64,000 nucleotides of DNA. It comes from Ramlibacter ginsenosidimutans. Lineage in GTDB: Bacteria > Pseudomonadota > Gammaproteobacteria > Burkholderiales > Burkholderiaceae_C. The position numbers and the translations under genes are program-made. The stretch is from NCBI RefSeq assembly GCF_042678185.1, contig NZ_JBHUDQ010000014.1. One strand, 5' to 3'. This document shows, in pieces, positions 40,905-51,110 of this stretch. Within the stretch, counting starts at the first letter, position 1; each line of letters opens with the position of its first letter. The notes beneath the pieces are model-generated. The model was not told the origin of the DNA and searched no databases. It worked only from the letters and a program-made list of their open reading frames with translations.

Positions 40905-40912
40905 AGCCCGCG

Positions 40913-40940
40913 ATTATGGCAGATCGCGGGCGCTTGTCAA
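40913..40940 (-). promoter_or_regulatory. Sigma-70 promoter of the spc ribosomal operon
   Basis: Read on the minus strand, TTGACA (40940-40935) is followed after 16 bases by CATAAT (40918-40913), a near-consensus pair. It starts 22 bases after the glpD stop and drives the block rplN onward. No terminator for glpD is visible before it. Confidence 0.8.
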
Positions 40941-40961
40941 ACGGGTCCTACAGCGAGCCCC

Positions 40962-42556
40962 TCAGGCCGGCATCTGCAGGTAGCTCGCGGCGAGCGCGCG
41001 GAAGGCCTCGACCTGCGGATCGACGCCGGTCTCCTGCCTCAGCAGCCCCCCGACTTCCGCGGCGAGCGAGTCCGCGAGCGCGGCGTCGGTGAACAGCAGG
41101 CGGCTACGCCGGGCCAGCACGTCTTCCGCCGTCCGCGCATATTCATGGCGCGCCGCGAACCGGACCATGGCCTCGGTCAGGCCGCCGCCGAGGTGGCGTT
41201 CGCTGCCGGGAAGAGAGGCCAGCTCGCCGGCCTCCGTTCCATACAGATGCGGTCCCGGCGGTGCGCTGATGCGCGTGCGGGCGCCGCCCTCGGGCGCGCC
41301 GACCACCCTCAAGTCAGCGGTCACTCCTGCGGGACGCCGCAGCAGCAGTTGCGCGTCGAAGCATTTCTCCAGCACGTCCTCCGCCATCGCACGGTAGGTC
41401 GTCCACTTGCCGCCCGTGACCGTGACCAGCCCGGACCGGCTCACCAGCACCGTGTGCTCGCGGCTCAGCGACTGGGTCCGCTCCCCTTCTTCGCCCTCGG
41501 GCTTCACCAACGGGCGCAGGCCGACCCAGAGGCTGCGGATGTCCTCGGGGCGCGGCGGCCGGACCAGGTAGCGCGCCGACTCGCCCAGGATGAACTCCAG
41601 CTCCGCGCGGAACGGCCGCGGCTCGCGCGGCAGGTCGGCACGCGGCGTGTCGGTGGTGCCGAGGATCACCTTGCCCATCCAGGGCACGCCGAACAGGACG
41701 CGCCCGTCCGAGGTCTTCGGCACCATGAGCGCGTCGTCGCCGGGCAGGAACTCGCGGTCGACGACCGCATGCACGCCCTGGCTGGGCGCCACCATGGGCT
41801 GCACGTCGCGGCCGGCCGCGCCGGCGTCCTGGCGCCGCAGTTCGTCCACCCACACGCCCGTCGCATTGACGACGCAGCGCGCGCGCAGCGTGAACTCCCG
41901 GCCGCTTTCGGCGTCCTGGCACGCCACGCCGCTCACCTTGCCTCCCTCGTGGAGCAAGCGGGTGACGGGACAGTAATTCACGGCGAGTGCGCCGCGCGCG
42001 GCGGCGGTACGCGCCAGCGCGATCGCGAGCCGCGCGTCGTCGAACTGGCCGTCCCAGTACCTGACGCCGCCGTGCAGGCCCTGCGGGCGCGCCGTCGGCA
42101 GGCAGGCCAGGGTCTCGCGTCGGCCGAGGATCTCGGTCGGCCCGAGCCCCGCCGAGCCGGCCAGCGCGTCGTACATCTTCAAGCCGATGCCGTAGAACGG
42201 CTTCTGCCACCAGCCGTACGCCGGCATGACGAAGGCCAGGGGCTGGGCGAGGTGCGGCGCGTTCTTCAGCAGCGTGGTGCGCTCGCGCAGCGCTTCGCGC
42301 ACGAGCGCCACGTTGCCCTGCGCCAGGTAGCGCACGCCGCCGTGCACCAGCTTGGTCGCGCGCGAGGACGTGCCCTTGGCGAAGTCGAGCGACTCCAGCA
42401 GCACCACCGAGAACCCGCGCGCTGCCGCATCGAGCGCCACGCCCAGCCCGGTCGCGCCCCCGCCCACGACGACCAGGTCCCAGGTGCCGCCCTGCGCCAG
42501 CGCGTCGAGCAGCGCGTCCCGCCGGGTCGCGGCCGGGCGAATGCCGTCGCTGCCGC

Positions 42557-42560
<4 letters not shown>
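40962..42560 (-). CDS. glpD: Glycerol-3-phosphate dehydrogenase (FAD)
   Basis: A 532-residue membrane-associated flavoenzyme that oxidises glycerol-3-phosphate to dihydroxyacetone phosphate and feeds quinones. The FAD motif is DLVVVGGGATGLGVALDAAA, and the family stretch KGTSSRATKLVHGGVRYL follows. The C-terminal GlpD domain starts near residue 390. I assign a TTG start at 42560 because it overlaps the glpK stop as TTGA and gives the normal N-terminal length; an upstream ATG at 42668 would overlap glpK by 112 bases. It is coupled to glpK. Confidence 0.93.
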
Positions 42561-44056
<1,496 letters not shown>

Positions 44057-44164
44057 GGACGCTACTGTAGTGCAGCGTTTGCCGCGGGTGCCCGGAAGCC
44101 GGTCTTGCTGCGCTCCGCGCCGCCGGGCTGAGCGGGTCCGCATGGGGCGCTAGACTGCGCGCCC

Positions 44165-45328
44165 ATGCTGCGTGAAGCCACTCCTTCGCCCCTCCTCACC
44201 CGCCGCGCGCTGCTGCGCGGTGCCGTCGCCGCGTCGGTGCTGGCCACGGTCGGCTGCGCCGAACGCACCCTGCAGCCCGTCGCGCGCGCATCGGCGTCGC
44301 TTCGGCTGCTCGGGGAAGCCTTCCTGCCGCATCGGATGGACTTCAAGGGCACGACGGTCGGCGGCTTGTCGGCGCTCGACTTCGACCCGGCCACCGGCCT
44401 GTGGGTGTCGCTGAGCGACGACCGCTCCACCCTGCAGCCCGCGCGCTTCTACACCTTGAACATCGACGTGCGCGAAGGCGCCGTGCGGGTCGAACTGCTG
44501 GACGTCGTGACCTTGCGCGACGCCGCCGGCCACCCCTTTCCCCCGCGCGGCAGCGGTGGCGAAATCGTCGACCCCGAAGGCATGCGGCTGCTGCCCGGCG
44601 CACGCGGCGTGCTGTGGACCAGCGAAGGCGACTACGCCTCCGGCCAACCCCCCATGCTGCGCGAGGCGCGCCTCGACGGCACACATGTGCGCGACTTCGA
44701 GCGCCTGCCCATGTTCCAGTTGCCTGCGCCCGCCGGCACGGGACCGCGCGACAACCTCACCTTCGAAGGGCTCGCGCTCACGCCCGATGCGCACACCGCG
44801 TGGGTCGCGATGGAGAACGCCTTGCAGCAGGATGGCCCCGTGCCGGGCGTGGGCCGCCCCGGGGGCCCGTGCCGCATCACGGCCTTCGACCTCGCAAGCG
44901 GCCGCGCGGTCCGGCAGGTGGCCTACCTGCCGGATGCCGTGCCGCACGCTTCGATCGCCCCCGGCATGCCGGCGGAAAACGGCATCAGCGAGATCCTGAT
45001 GATCGATGCGCAGCGCATGCTGGTGCTCGAACGCGCATACGTGTTCGGCCACGGCATGTCGCTGCGCATCTACGAGATCGACACGGCCGGCGGCAGCGAC
45101 ACGCTGGCGCAGGAGCAACTGCGCGCGGGCGAGTACCGGCCTTGCGCGAAGCGGCTCGTCGCGGACTTCGCCACGCTGGGCCTGTCGCGCCTCGACAATA
45201 CCGAGGGCATGTGCTGGGGCCCGCGCCTACCGAACGGCCGGCGCAGCCTGGTGGTGGTCAGCGACGACAACTTCCGCTCGGCACAGGTCACCCAGTTCGC
45301 CGCCTTCGAATACCTGGAACCAGCATGA
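44165..45328 (+). CDS. Esterase-like activity of phytase family protein, Tat lipoprotein
   Basis: A 387-residue exported protein. The N-terminus has a twin-arginine motif (TRRALLRG) followed by a lipobox-like VLATVGC (Cys at about 36), so it is probably Tat-exported and lipid-anchored. The rest is a beta-propeller of the phytase/esterase-like family, with VGGLSALDFDPATGLWVSLS, EGLALTPDAHTAWVAMEN and the C-terminal LDNTEGMCWGPRL. It may hydrolyse phosphate or other esters in the periplasm. It is divergent from glpK (108 bases) and its stop overlaps the proC start. Substrate unknown. Confidence 0.87.
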   Translation: MLREATPSPLLTRRALLRGAVAASVLATVGCAERTLQPVARASASLRLLGEAFLPHRMDFKGTTVGGLSALDFDPATGLWVSLSDDRSTLQPARFYTLNIDVREGAVRVELLDVVTLRDAAGHPFPPRGSGGEIVDPEGMRLLPGARGVLWTSEGDYASGQPPMLREARLDGTHVRDFERLPMFQLPAPAGTGPRDNLTFEGLALTPDAHTAWVAMENALQQDGPVPGVGRPGGPCRITAFDLASGRAVRQVAYLPDAVPHASIAPGMPAENGISEILMIDAQRMLVLERAYVFGHGMSLRIYEIDTAGGSDTLAQEQLRAGEYRPCAKRLVADFATLGLSRLDNTEGMCWGPRLPNGRRSLVVVSDDNFRSAQVTQFAAFEYLEPA

Positions 45329-46143
45329 ACCACACGCAAGACATCGCCTTCATCGGGGGCGGCAACATGGCGAGCGCCATCATCGGCGGGCTGCTGCGGC
45401 AAGGGCTCGCACCGGCACAGGTGCAGGTGGTGGAGCCCTTCGCCGAGGCACGGGCGCGGCTGCAGCAGCAGTTCGGCGTGGTTGCGATGGAGCACGCGGG
45501 CGCTGCGCTCGCTTCCGCGGGACTGGTGGTCTGGGCCGTGAAGCCGCAGACGTTCAAGGACGCCGCCGCGCAGGCGAAGCCGCACGTGGCACAGGCGCTG
45601 CACCTGAGCGTGGCCGCGGGCATCCGCTCCGACAGCATCGCGGCCTGGCTGGGCACCGAGCGCATCGTGCGCTCCATGCCCAACACGCCGGCGCTGGTGT
45701 GCAAGGGCATGACGGCGCTGTTCGCGCGCTCCGCCGTGAGCGCCGCCGACAAGACGCGCGTCGAGCAGGTGATCGCGACCACCGGCGAGTCGCTGTGGGT
45801 CGCCGAGGAAAAGCACCTGGATGCGGTCACCGCGCTCTCCGGCTCGGGGCCGGCGTACGTGTTCTATTTCCTGGAAGCGATGACCCAGGCAGGCGGCGAG
45901 ATGGGCTTGTCGCCGGAGCAGTCGAGGCAGCTCGCCGTCGCGACCTTCGCGGGCGCGTCCGAACTGGCCCGCGCGTCGACCGAACCGCTGGCGCTGCTGC
46001 GCGAACGCGTCACTTCCAAGGGCGGTACGACCTACGCCGCGCTCACCTCGCTGGAGCAGGACCACGTGAAGGAGGCCTTCGTACGGGCGCTGCACGCGGC
46101 CTGCCGACGGGCCGCGGAACTCGGCGACGAATTCGGCAAGTGA
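45325..46143 (+). CDS. proC: Pyrroline-5-carboxylate reductase
   Basis: A 272-residue enzyme that makes proline from pyrroline-5-carboxylate using NAD(P)H. The N-terminal Rossmann motif is IAFIGGGNMASAIIGGLL, and the C-terminal signature is VTALSGSGPAYVFYFLEAM with VTSKGGTTYAAL. It overlaps the upstream esterase-like gene as ATGA. It converges with ubiA 18 bases away. Confidence 0.97.
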   Translation: MNHTQDIAFIGGGNMASAIIGGLLRQGLAPAQVQVVEPFAEARARLQQQFGVVAMEHAGAALASAGLVVWAVKPQTFKDAAAQAKPHVAQALHLSVAAGIRSDSIAAWLGTERIVRSMPNTPALVCKGMTALFARSAVSAADKTRVEQVIATTGESLWVAEEKHLDAVTALSGSGPAYVFYFLEAMTQAGGEMGLSPEQSRQLAVATFAGASELARASTEPLALLRERVTSKGGTTYAALTSLEQDHVKEAFVRALHAACRRAAELGDEFGK

Positions 46144-46161
46144 ACAAGGCGGCCCACCGCC

Positions 46162-47046
46162 TCAATGCATCAGCGCATAGCCGAGCGCCGTCCCGGCGAA
46201 CACCGTGAAGCCGAACCAGTGGTTCAGGCGAAAGGCGCGGAAGCAGCCCTCGCGCGTGCGCTCGCGGATCAGCGTGTAGTGCCAGGCGGCCTGCGCGCCC
46301 GCGGCCGCGAGCGTGACCACGATGATGATGTTCGAAATGCGGCCCACCATCACGGCCGCCCAGACCAGCAGCGTCGCGGCGTAGCAGGCCATGATCACGG
46401 GCACGTCGGCGTGGCCCAGCGTGATGGCCGAAGTCTTGATGCCGATGCGCAGGTCGTCGTCGCGGTCCACCATGGCGTACTCGGTGTCGTAGGCGAGCAC
46501 CCAGAACAGGTTGCCGAGCAGCAGCACCCACGCCAGCAGGGGAACCCGACCCTGCACGGCGGCGAAGGCCATGGGAATGCCGAAGCTGAACGCCACGCCC
46601 AGCACCGCCTGCGGCATCGAGACGAAGCGCTTCGCGTACGGGTACGCGATGGCGATCGCCAGCGCCGCGAACGACCACGCGATCGCCGCCGCATTGGTCG
46701 TGAGCACCAGGCCGAAGGCGAGCAATGCGAGCACCGCACCGAGGAGCAACGCTTCGCGCACGCCCACCGCACCGGTGGTGACGGGCCGCTGCGCCGTTCG
46801 CTTCACGTGCTTGTCGAACTCGCGGTCGGCCACGTCGTTCACGCAGCAGCCGGCGCTGCGCATCAGGATGGTCCCCAGCACGAACACGATGACGAGATGC
46901 CAGCCCGGAAAGCCGCCAGCGGCGATCCACAACGCGGCGAGCGATGGCCACAGCAGCAGCAGCCAGCCCGCGGGCCGGTTCCAGCGGATCAGGTCGAGGT
47001 AGAGACCGGCCTTCGACCTCAAGGGAGCGAGCCCCAGCGCGGTCAT
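46162..47046 (-). CDS. ubiA: 4-hydroxybenzoate octaprenyltransferase
   Basis: A 294-residue membrane prenyltransferase that attaches the isoprenoid tail to 4-hydroxybenzoate in ubiquinone synthesis. It has both Asp-rich motifs: NDVADREFDKHVKRTAQRPV and the later AYDTEYAMVDRDDDL region. Multiple hydrophobic helices follow. The start at 47046 overlaps the DyP stop as ATGA, so ubiquinone synthesis is coupled to the oxyR-dyp genes. Confidence 0.96.
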   Translation of the reverse strand: MTALGLAPLRSKAGLYLDLIRWNRPAGWLLLLWPSLAALWIAAGGFPGWHLVIVFVLGTILMRSAGCCVNDVADREFDKHVKRTAQRPVTTGAVGVREALLLGAVLALLAFGLVLTTNAAAIAWSFAALAIAIAYPYAKRFVSMPQAVLGVAFSFGIPMAFAAVQGRVPLLAWVLLLGNLFWVLAYDTEYAMVDRDDDLRIGIKTSAITLGHADVPVIMACYAATLLVWAAVMVGRISNIIIVVTLAAAGAQAAWHYTLIRERTREGCFRAFRLNHWFGFTVFAGTALGYALMH

Positions 47047-47987
47047 GCCACGCCGAGCCCCAGGCGGCGCAGGTCGAGCCGGCCCTCGCGCATCGGCGGA
47101 CACCAGAAGTAGGCGCCGTTCACAGGCTTGGAGATCCGGAACATCGCATCCACGATGCCGTCGTCGTGCCCCGTCATCCGGCGCATCTGCTGCTCGAACG
47201 CCCGGAAGGACTGGCCGAACGCGACGAACATCAGCCCCGCCTGCATGCTCATCATCCACGGCATGGAGCGGCGCAGCAGGAACGCCTCGGGATCGAAGCT
47301 CTCCTGCGCCGTGCGCTTGACGTGCGCTTCTTCCGGCGCGTCCTCGAGCTCCTCGTTGTCCGCCAGGCGCCGGCCGATGTGGAAATCGCGCGCCTCGTCC
47401 TGCAGCGCCTCGAACGCGTCGAGGTCGTGCACCCATTGCTGCACGGCGACGTAGCTCGATCCGTCCAGGCCCGCGCCGAGTCCGTGCGCGAAAGCGGCCT
47501 GCTCCGCGGCCTCGCCTTCCGGGTTCTCCGTGCCGTCCTCGAACCCCGTGAGATCGCGGCCGTGGCCGCCCTCCTTCCACGCATGCCGGAAGGCATCGGT
47601 GACGTGCCGCACGTTGAACGCCGGCGCCAGCGCCTTCTGCACCTTGCGCGTGACCTGCAGCAGGTCGCCGAGGTCGGATCCGCGCAACCAGCACCACAAG
47701 GTGCCCGGCGTGACGGGGATCTTCAGGTCGCCGCGGGAGAAGTCCGGATACTCGTGCAGGCCGGGGATGTCCGCGCCGAGCGCCTTCACCAGCGAGGGGC
47801 CGAGCCCCACGACGACGTCGCTGCCATCCACCAGGGGCGTCAGGCGCGTGAGCGCCTCCTTGATGGCGGCGCCGTCCACGGAGGGATCGGCCAGGGTGAA
47901 CAGCACGTAGCGCGCCACGGCGGGGATGCCCTCGAAGATGCCGGGCTGGTAGGGTTTCTCGATCGGAGTGGTACTGGCTTCTCTCAT
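47043..47987 (-). CDS. DyP-type peroxidase, class B (YfeX-like)
   Basis: A 314-residue DyP of the compact B class. The distal GxxDG motif is intact in GFEDGTENP with Asp151; the proximal His222 is in AHVKRTAQES; the distal Arg is Arg239 or Arg240 in LLRRSMPW. No signal peptide, so cytoplasmic. It uses peroxide to oxidise dyes, porphyrins or small aromatics. It overlaps oxyR upstream and ubiA downstream as ATGA, which suggests control by peroxide stress. It is clearly different from the divergent DyP at 25657-27081. Confidence 0.94.
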   Translation of the reverse strand: MREASTTPIEKPYQPGIFEGIPAVARYVLFTLADPSVDGAAIKEALTRLTPLVDGSDVVVGLGPSLVKALGADIPGLHEYPDFSRGDLKIPVTPGTLWCWLRGSDLGDLLQVTRKVQKALAPAFNVRHVTDAFRHAWKEGGHGRDLTGFEDGTENPEGEAAEQAAFAHGLGAGLDGSSYVAVQQWVHDLDAFEALQDEARDFHIGRRLADNEELEDAPEEAHVKRTAQESFDPEAFLLRRSMPWMMSMQAGLMFVAFGQSFRAFEQQMRRMTGHDDGIVDAMFRISKPVNGAYFWCPPMREGRLDLRRLGLGVA

Positions 47988-48937
47988 GAAAGTCTCTTGA
48001 CGCCCGGCAACTCGCAGGCGTAGATGGCGTTGCGCAGCGCCGCGATCGCCTCGTAGCGCGTGAAGCTGCGGCGCCACGCGAGCACGACGCGGCGGCTGGG
48101 CGGGTCGCCGTCGAAGGGGATGTACTTGACGAAGGCCTGGTCGTCGCTGCGGCGCCTGGGCTTGGCGGAGAAAGCCTCCTTGGGGACGGACAGCCGCGGC
48201 ACCAGCGTCACGCCCATGCCCGCTGCGACCATGTGCTTGATGGTCTCCAGCGACGAGCCCTCGAAGCTCTTGCGGATGCCCTCGGCATCGCTGGAGAAGC
48301 GCGCGAACTCGGGACACACCTCCAGCACGTGGTCGCGGAAGCAGTGGCCGGTGCCGAGCAGCAGCATGGTCTCGCGCTTGAGTTCCTCGGCCGTGATGGT
48401 CTTGCGCTGCGCCAGCGGGTGCGTGGTCGGCACCGCCGCGAGAAAGGGCTCGTCGTACAGCGGCGCGATCGCCAGGCCGGTGTCCGGAAAAGGCTCGGCC
48501 ATGATCGCGCAGTCGATCTCGCCCATGCGCAGCATCTCCAGCAGCTTGACCGTGAAGTTCTCCTGCAGCATGAGCGGCATCTGCGGCGAGCGGGCGATGG
48601 CCTGGCGCACCAGGTCCGGCAACAGGTAGGGGCCGATCGTGTAGATCACGCCCAGGCGCAGCGGCCCCGCCAGCGGGTCCTTGCCGCGCTTGGCGATCTC
48701 CTTGATGGCGGCGGCCTGCTCCAGCACGCTCTGCGCCTGCCGCACGATCTCCTCGCCCAGCGGGGTCACCGACACCTCGTTGGCGCTGCGCTCGAACAGC
48801 TTCACTTCCAGCTCGTCCTCGAGCTTCTTGATCGCCACGGACAGCGTCGGCTGCGAGACGAAGCAAGCCTCGGCTGCGCGGCCGAAGTGCTTCTCACGCG
48901 CGACCGCGACGATGTACTTGAGTTCGGTGAGCGTCAT
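47984..48937 (-). CDS. oxyR: Hydrogen peroxide-sensing LysR regulator OxyR
   Basis: A 317-residue OxyR. The HTH region is HFGRAAEACFVSQPTLSVAI. The two redox Cys residues are Cys199 and Cys208 in GTGHCFRDHVLEVCPE, at the same positions and 9-residue spacing as in E. coli OxyR, so a disulfide switch is expected. It leads a tightly overlapping set with the DyP and ubiA. A 9-base hairpin lies just upstream of its start, in the 48-base gap after recG. Confidence 0.96.
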   Translation of the reverse strand: MTLTELKYIVAVAREKHFGRAAEACFVSQPTLSVAIKKLEDELEVKLFERSANEVSVTPLGEEIVRQAQSVLEQAAAIKEIAKRGKDPLAGPLRLGVIYTIGPYLLPDLVRQAIARSPQMPLMLQENFTVKLLEMLRMGEIDCAIMAEPFPDTGLAIAPLYDEPFLAAVPTTHPLAQRKTITAEELKRETMLLLGTGHCFRDHVLEVCPEFARFSSDAEGIRKSFEGSSLETIKHMVAAGMGVTLVPRLSVPKEAFSAKPRRRSDDQAFVKYIPFDGDPPSRRVVLAWRRSFTRYEAIAALRNAIYACELPGVKRLS

Positions 48938-48949
48938 CTCTTGATCGGA

Positions 48950-48975
48950 GGGGACAGAACTGAAGGTCTGTCCCC
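48950..48975. repeat. Perfect palindromic element between recG and oxyR
   Basis: GGGGACAGA (48950-48958) and TCTGTCCCC (48967-48975) pair perfectly around 8 bases. It lacks a T-run. The GGGGACAGA/TCTGTCCCC form recalls short intergenic REP-like elements seen in many proteobacteria, from memory. It sits 13 bases from the oxyR start and could affect its mRNA. Confidence 0.6.
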
Positions 48976-48985
48976 ATGTTCTTCA

Positions 48986-51049
48986 CTACGCCTTCAGGTA
49001 ATCCGATTTTCCACCCAACCAGCGGGCGACGTGTTGGGCGGCCAGCGCGGGATGCCGGTCCAGCAGCAGCGGTGCGACCGCACGCGCCCACTCCAGCAAG
49101 GCCGTGTCGGTCGCGAGGTCCGCGAACCGCAGCAGAGGCGCGCCCGACTGGCGCGCGCCCAGGAACTCGCCCGGGCCGCGGATGTCGAGGTCGCGCCGGG
49201 CGATCTCGAAGCCGTCGTTCGTCTCCGCCATCGCTTTCAGCCGCGCCCGCGCCGTCTCGCCCAGGCGGCCGTTGTCGCCTGCCGCATAGAGCAGCACGCA
49301 GGCCGAGGCCGCGGCGCCGCGCCCCACGCGCCCGCGCAGCTGGTGCAACTGCGACAGGCCGAACCGTTCGGCATGCTCGATCACCATCAGCGAGGCATTG
49401 GGCACGTCCACGCCGACCTCGATCACCGTGGTGGAGACCAGCACGCCCATCTGGCCGCCGGTGAAGAGCGACATCACCGCCTTCTTTTCCGGCACCGGCA
49501 TGCGCGAATGCAGCAGGCCCACCATCACGCCCGGCAAGGCCGCACTGAGCGCCTCGTGGGTCGCAGTGGCGTTGGTGAGGTCCAGCGTCTCGCTCTCCTC
49601 GATCAGCGGACACACCCAGTACACCTGCCGGCCTTCGGCGAGCTGGCCGCGGATGCGCTCGATCACCTCGTCCCTGCGGCTGTCGGAGATCAGCTTGGTG
49701 ACGACGGGCGTGCGGCCCGGCGGCAGTTCATCGATGGTGGACACGTCCAGGTCCGCGTAGTAGCTCATCGCCAGCGTGCGCGGGATCGGCGTGGCCGACA
49801 TCATGAGCAAATGAGGCTCGCCGCCGGAGTTCATCTTTCCGCGCAAGGCCAGGCGCTGCTCCACGCCGAAGCGATGCTGTTCGTCGATGACCGCCAGCGC
49901 CAGGTTCCTGAACTGCACCTGTTCCTGGATCACGGCGTGCGTGCCCACCACCAGCGCAGCCTCGCCGCTCGCGACCAGTTGCAGCATCTCGCCGCGTTCC
50001 TTCTTGCGCTGGCTGCCCGTGAGCCACGCCACCCGCAGACCGCGCGGCGCGAGCAGCGGCTCCAGCCAGCCGATCAGCTTTCGGAAGTGCTGCTCCGCGA
50101 GGATTTCCGTCGGCGCCATCAGGGCGCATTGCCAACCGGCGTCGATCGCGATCGCTGCGGCCAGCGCAGCGACGATGGTCTTGCCGGAACCGACATCGCC
50201 CTGCAGCAGCCGGTGCATGGGGCGTTCGCGCGCCATGTTCTGCGCGATCTCCTCGCTCACGCGGCGCTGCGCGCCCGTGAGCTGGAAGGGCAGCGCGGCG
50301 AGCAGTTGTTCGTGCAGCCCGCCCGGCTTCGCCCGGAGCGCCGGTGCGCGCAACACGTCGTGCGCGCGCCGGCTGCTCACCTGCGAGAGCTGCTGCGCGA
50401 CCAGCTCCTCCGCCTTCAGGCGCAGCCAGGCCGGGTGCGTGCGATCCTCCAGCGCCGCCAGCGAAACCTCCGGCGTCGGGTGGTGCAGGAACTGCAAGGC
50501 CTGGCGCAATGCCCATGCAGTGGCGTTCCCCGGCGCGGGCGGCGCATCGGGCGGAAGCGTTTCCGACAGATCCGCGCGGGAAAGTGCGCCAGCCACCGCC
50601 TTGCGCAGGTAAGCCTGCGGCAGGCTCGCCACCGTCGAATAGACGGGGGTCAGGGCCTCGGGCAGCTCGCCACCGGCGGCGCGGTACGTCGGGTGCACCA
50701 TCTGCCAGCCGAGGAAGCCGCCCTTCAACTCACCGCGGATGCGCAGGCGCGCGCCCGGCGCCAGCGCCTTCTGCTGCGAGGGATAGAAACTGAAGAAGCG
50801 CAGCACGCAGGTGTCGCTTCCGTCGTCCACGGTCACCACGAGCTGGCGGCGCGGCCGGTACTGCACCTGGCACTCCGTGACCGTCGCCTCGATCTGCACC
50901 GTGTCGCCTTCGCGGGCGTCGCGCAGCTGCACGATCCGTGTTTCGTCCTCGTAGCGCAAGGGAATGTGCAGCGCCAGGTCGATGTCCCGCGCCAGGCCCA
51001 TCTTGCGGAGGGCCTTCTGGGGTTCGGTCAGCGCCTGCGTTTCGGGCAT
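48986..51049 (-). CDS. recG: ATP-dependent DNA helicase RecG
   Basis: A 687-residue monomeric helicase that regresses stalled forks. The N-terminal wedge OB domain covers about 50-150. Helicase motif I is LLQGDVGSGKTIVAALAA, the DExH-type motif is VIDEQHRFGVEQR, motif III is LMMSATPIPRTLAM, and motif VI is QLHQLRGRVGRG; all are typical RecG. It is divergent from queA (61 bases). Confidence 0.97.
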   Translation of the reverse strand: MPETQALTEPQKALRKMGLARDIDLALHIPLRYEDETRIVQLRDAREGDTVQIEATVTECQVQYRPRRQLVVTVDDGSDTCVLRFFSFYPSQQKALAPGARLRIRGELKGGFLGWQMVHPTYRAAGGELPEALTPVYSTVASLPQAYLRKAVAGALSRADLSETLPPDAPPAPGNATAWALRQALQFLHHPTPEVSLAALEDRTHPAWLRLKAEELVAQQLSQVSSRRAHDVLRAPALRAKPGGLHEQLLAALPFQLTGAQRRVSEEIAQNMARERPMHRLLQGDVGSGKTIVAALAAAIAIDAGWQCALMAPTEILAEQHFRKLIGWLEPLLAPRGLRVAWLTGSQRKKERGEMLQLVASGEAALVVGTHAVIQEQVQFRNLALAVIDEQHRFGVEQRLALRGKMNSGGEPHLLMMSATPIPRTLAMSYYADLDVSTIDELPPGRTPVVTKLISDSRRDEVIERIRGQLAEGRQVYWVCPLIEESETLDLTNATATHEALSAALPGVMVGLLHSRMPVPEKKAVMSLFTGGQMGVLVSTTVIEVGVDVPNASLMVIEHAERFGLSQLHQLRGRVGRGAAASACVLLYAAGDNGRLGETARARLKAMAETNDGFEIARRDLDIRGPGEFLGARQSGAPLLRFADLATDTALLEWARAVAPLLLDRHPALAAQHVARWLGGKSDYLKA

Positions 51050-51110
51050 GGGACAATTCTGCCCTGCTCTTCAGATTCACTTGGAACGGGTCCGTCCGGC
51101 CCTCAAGCGC

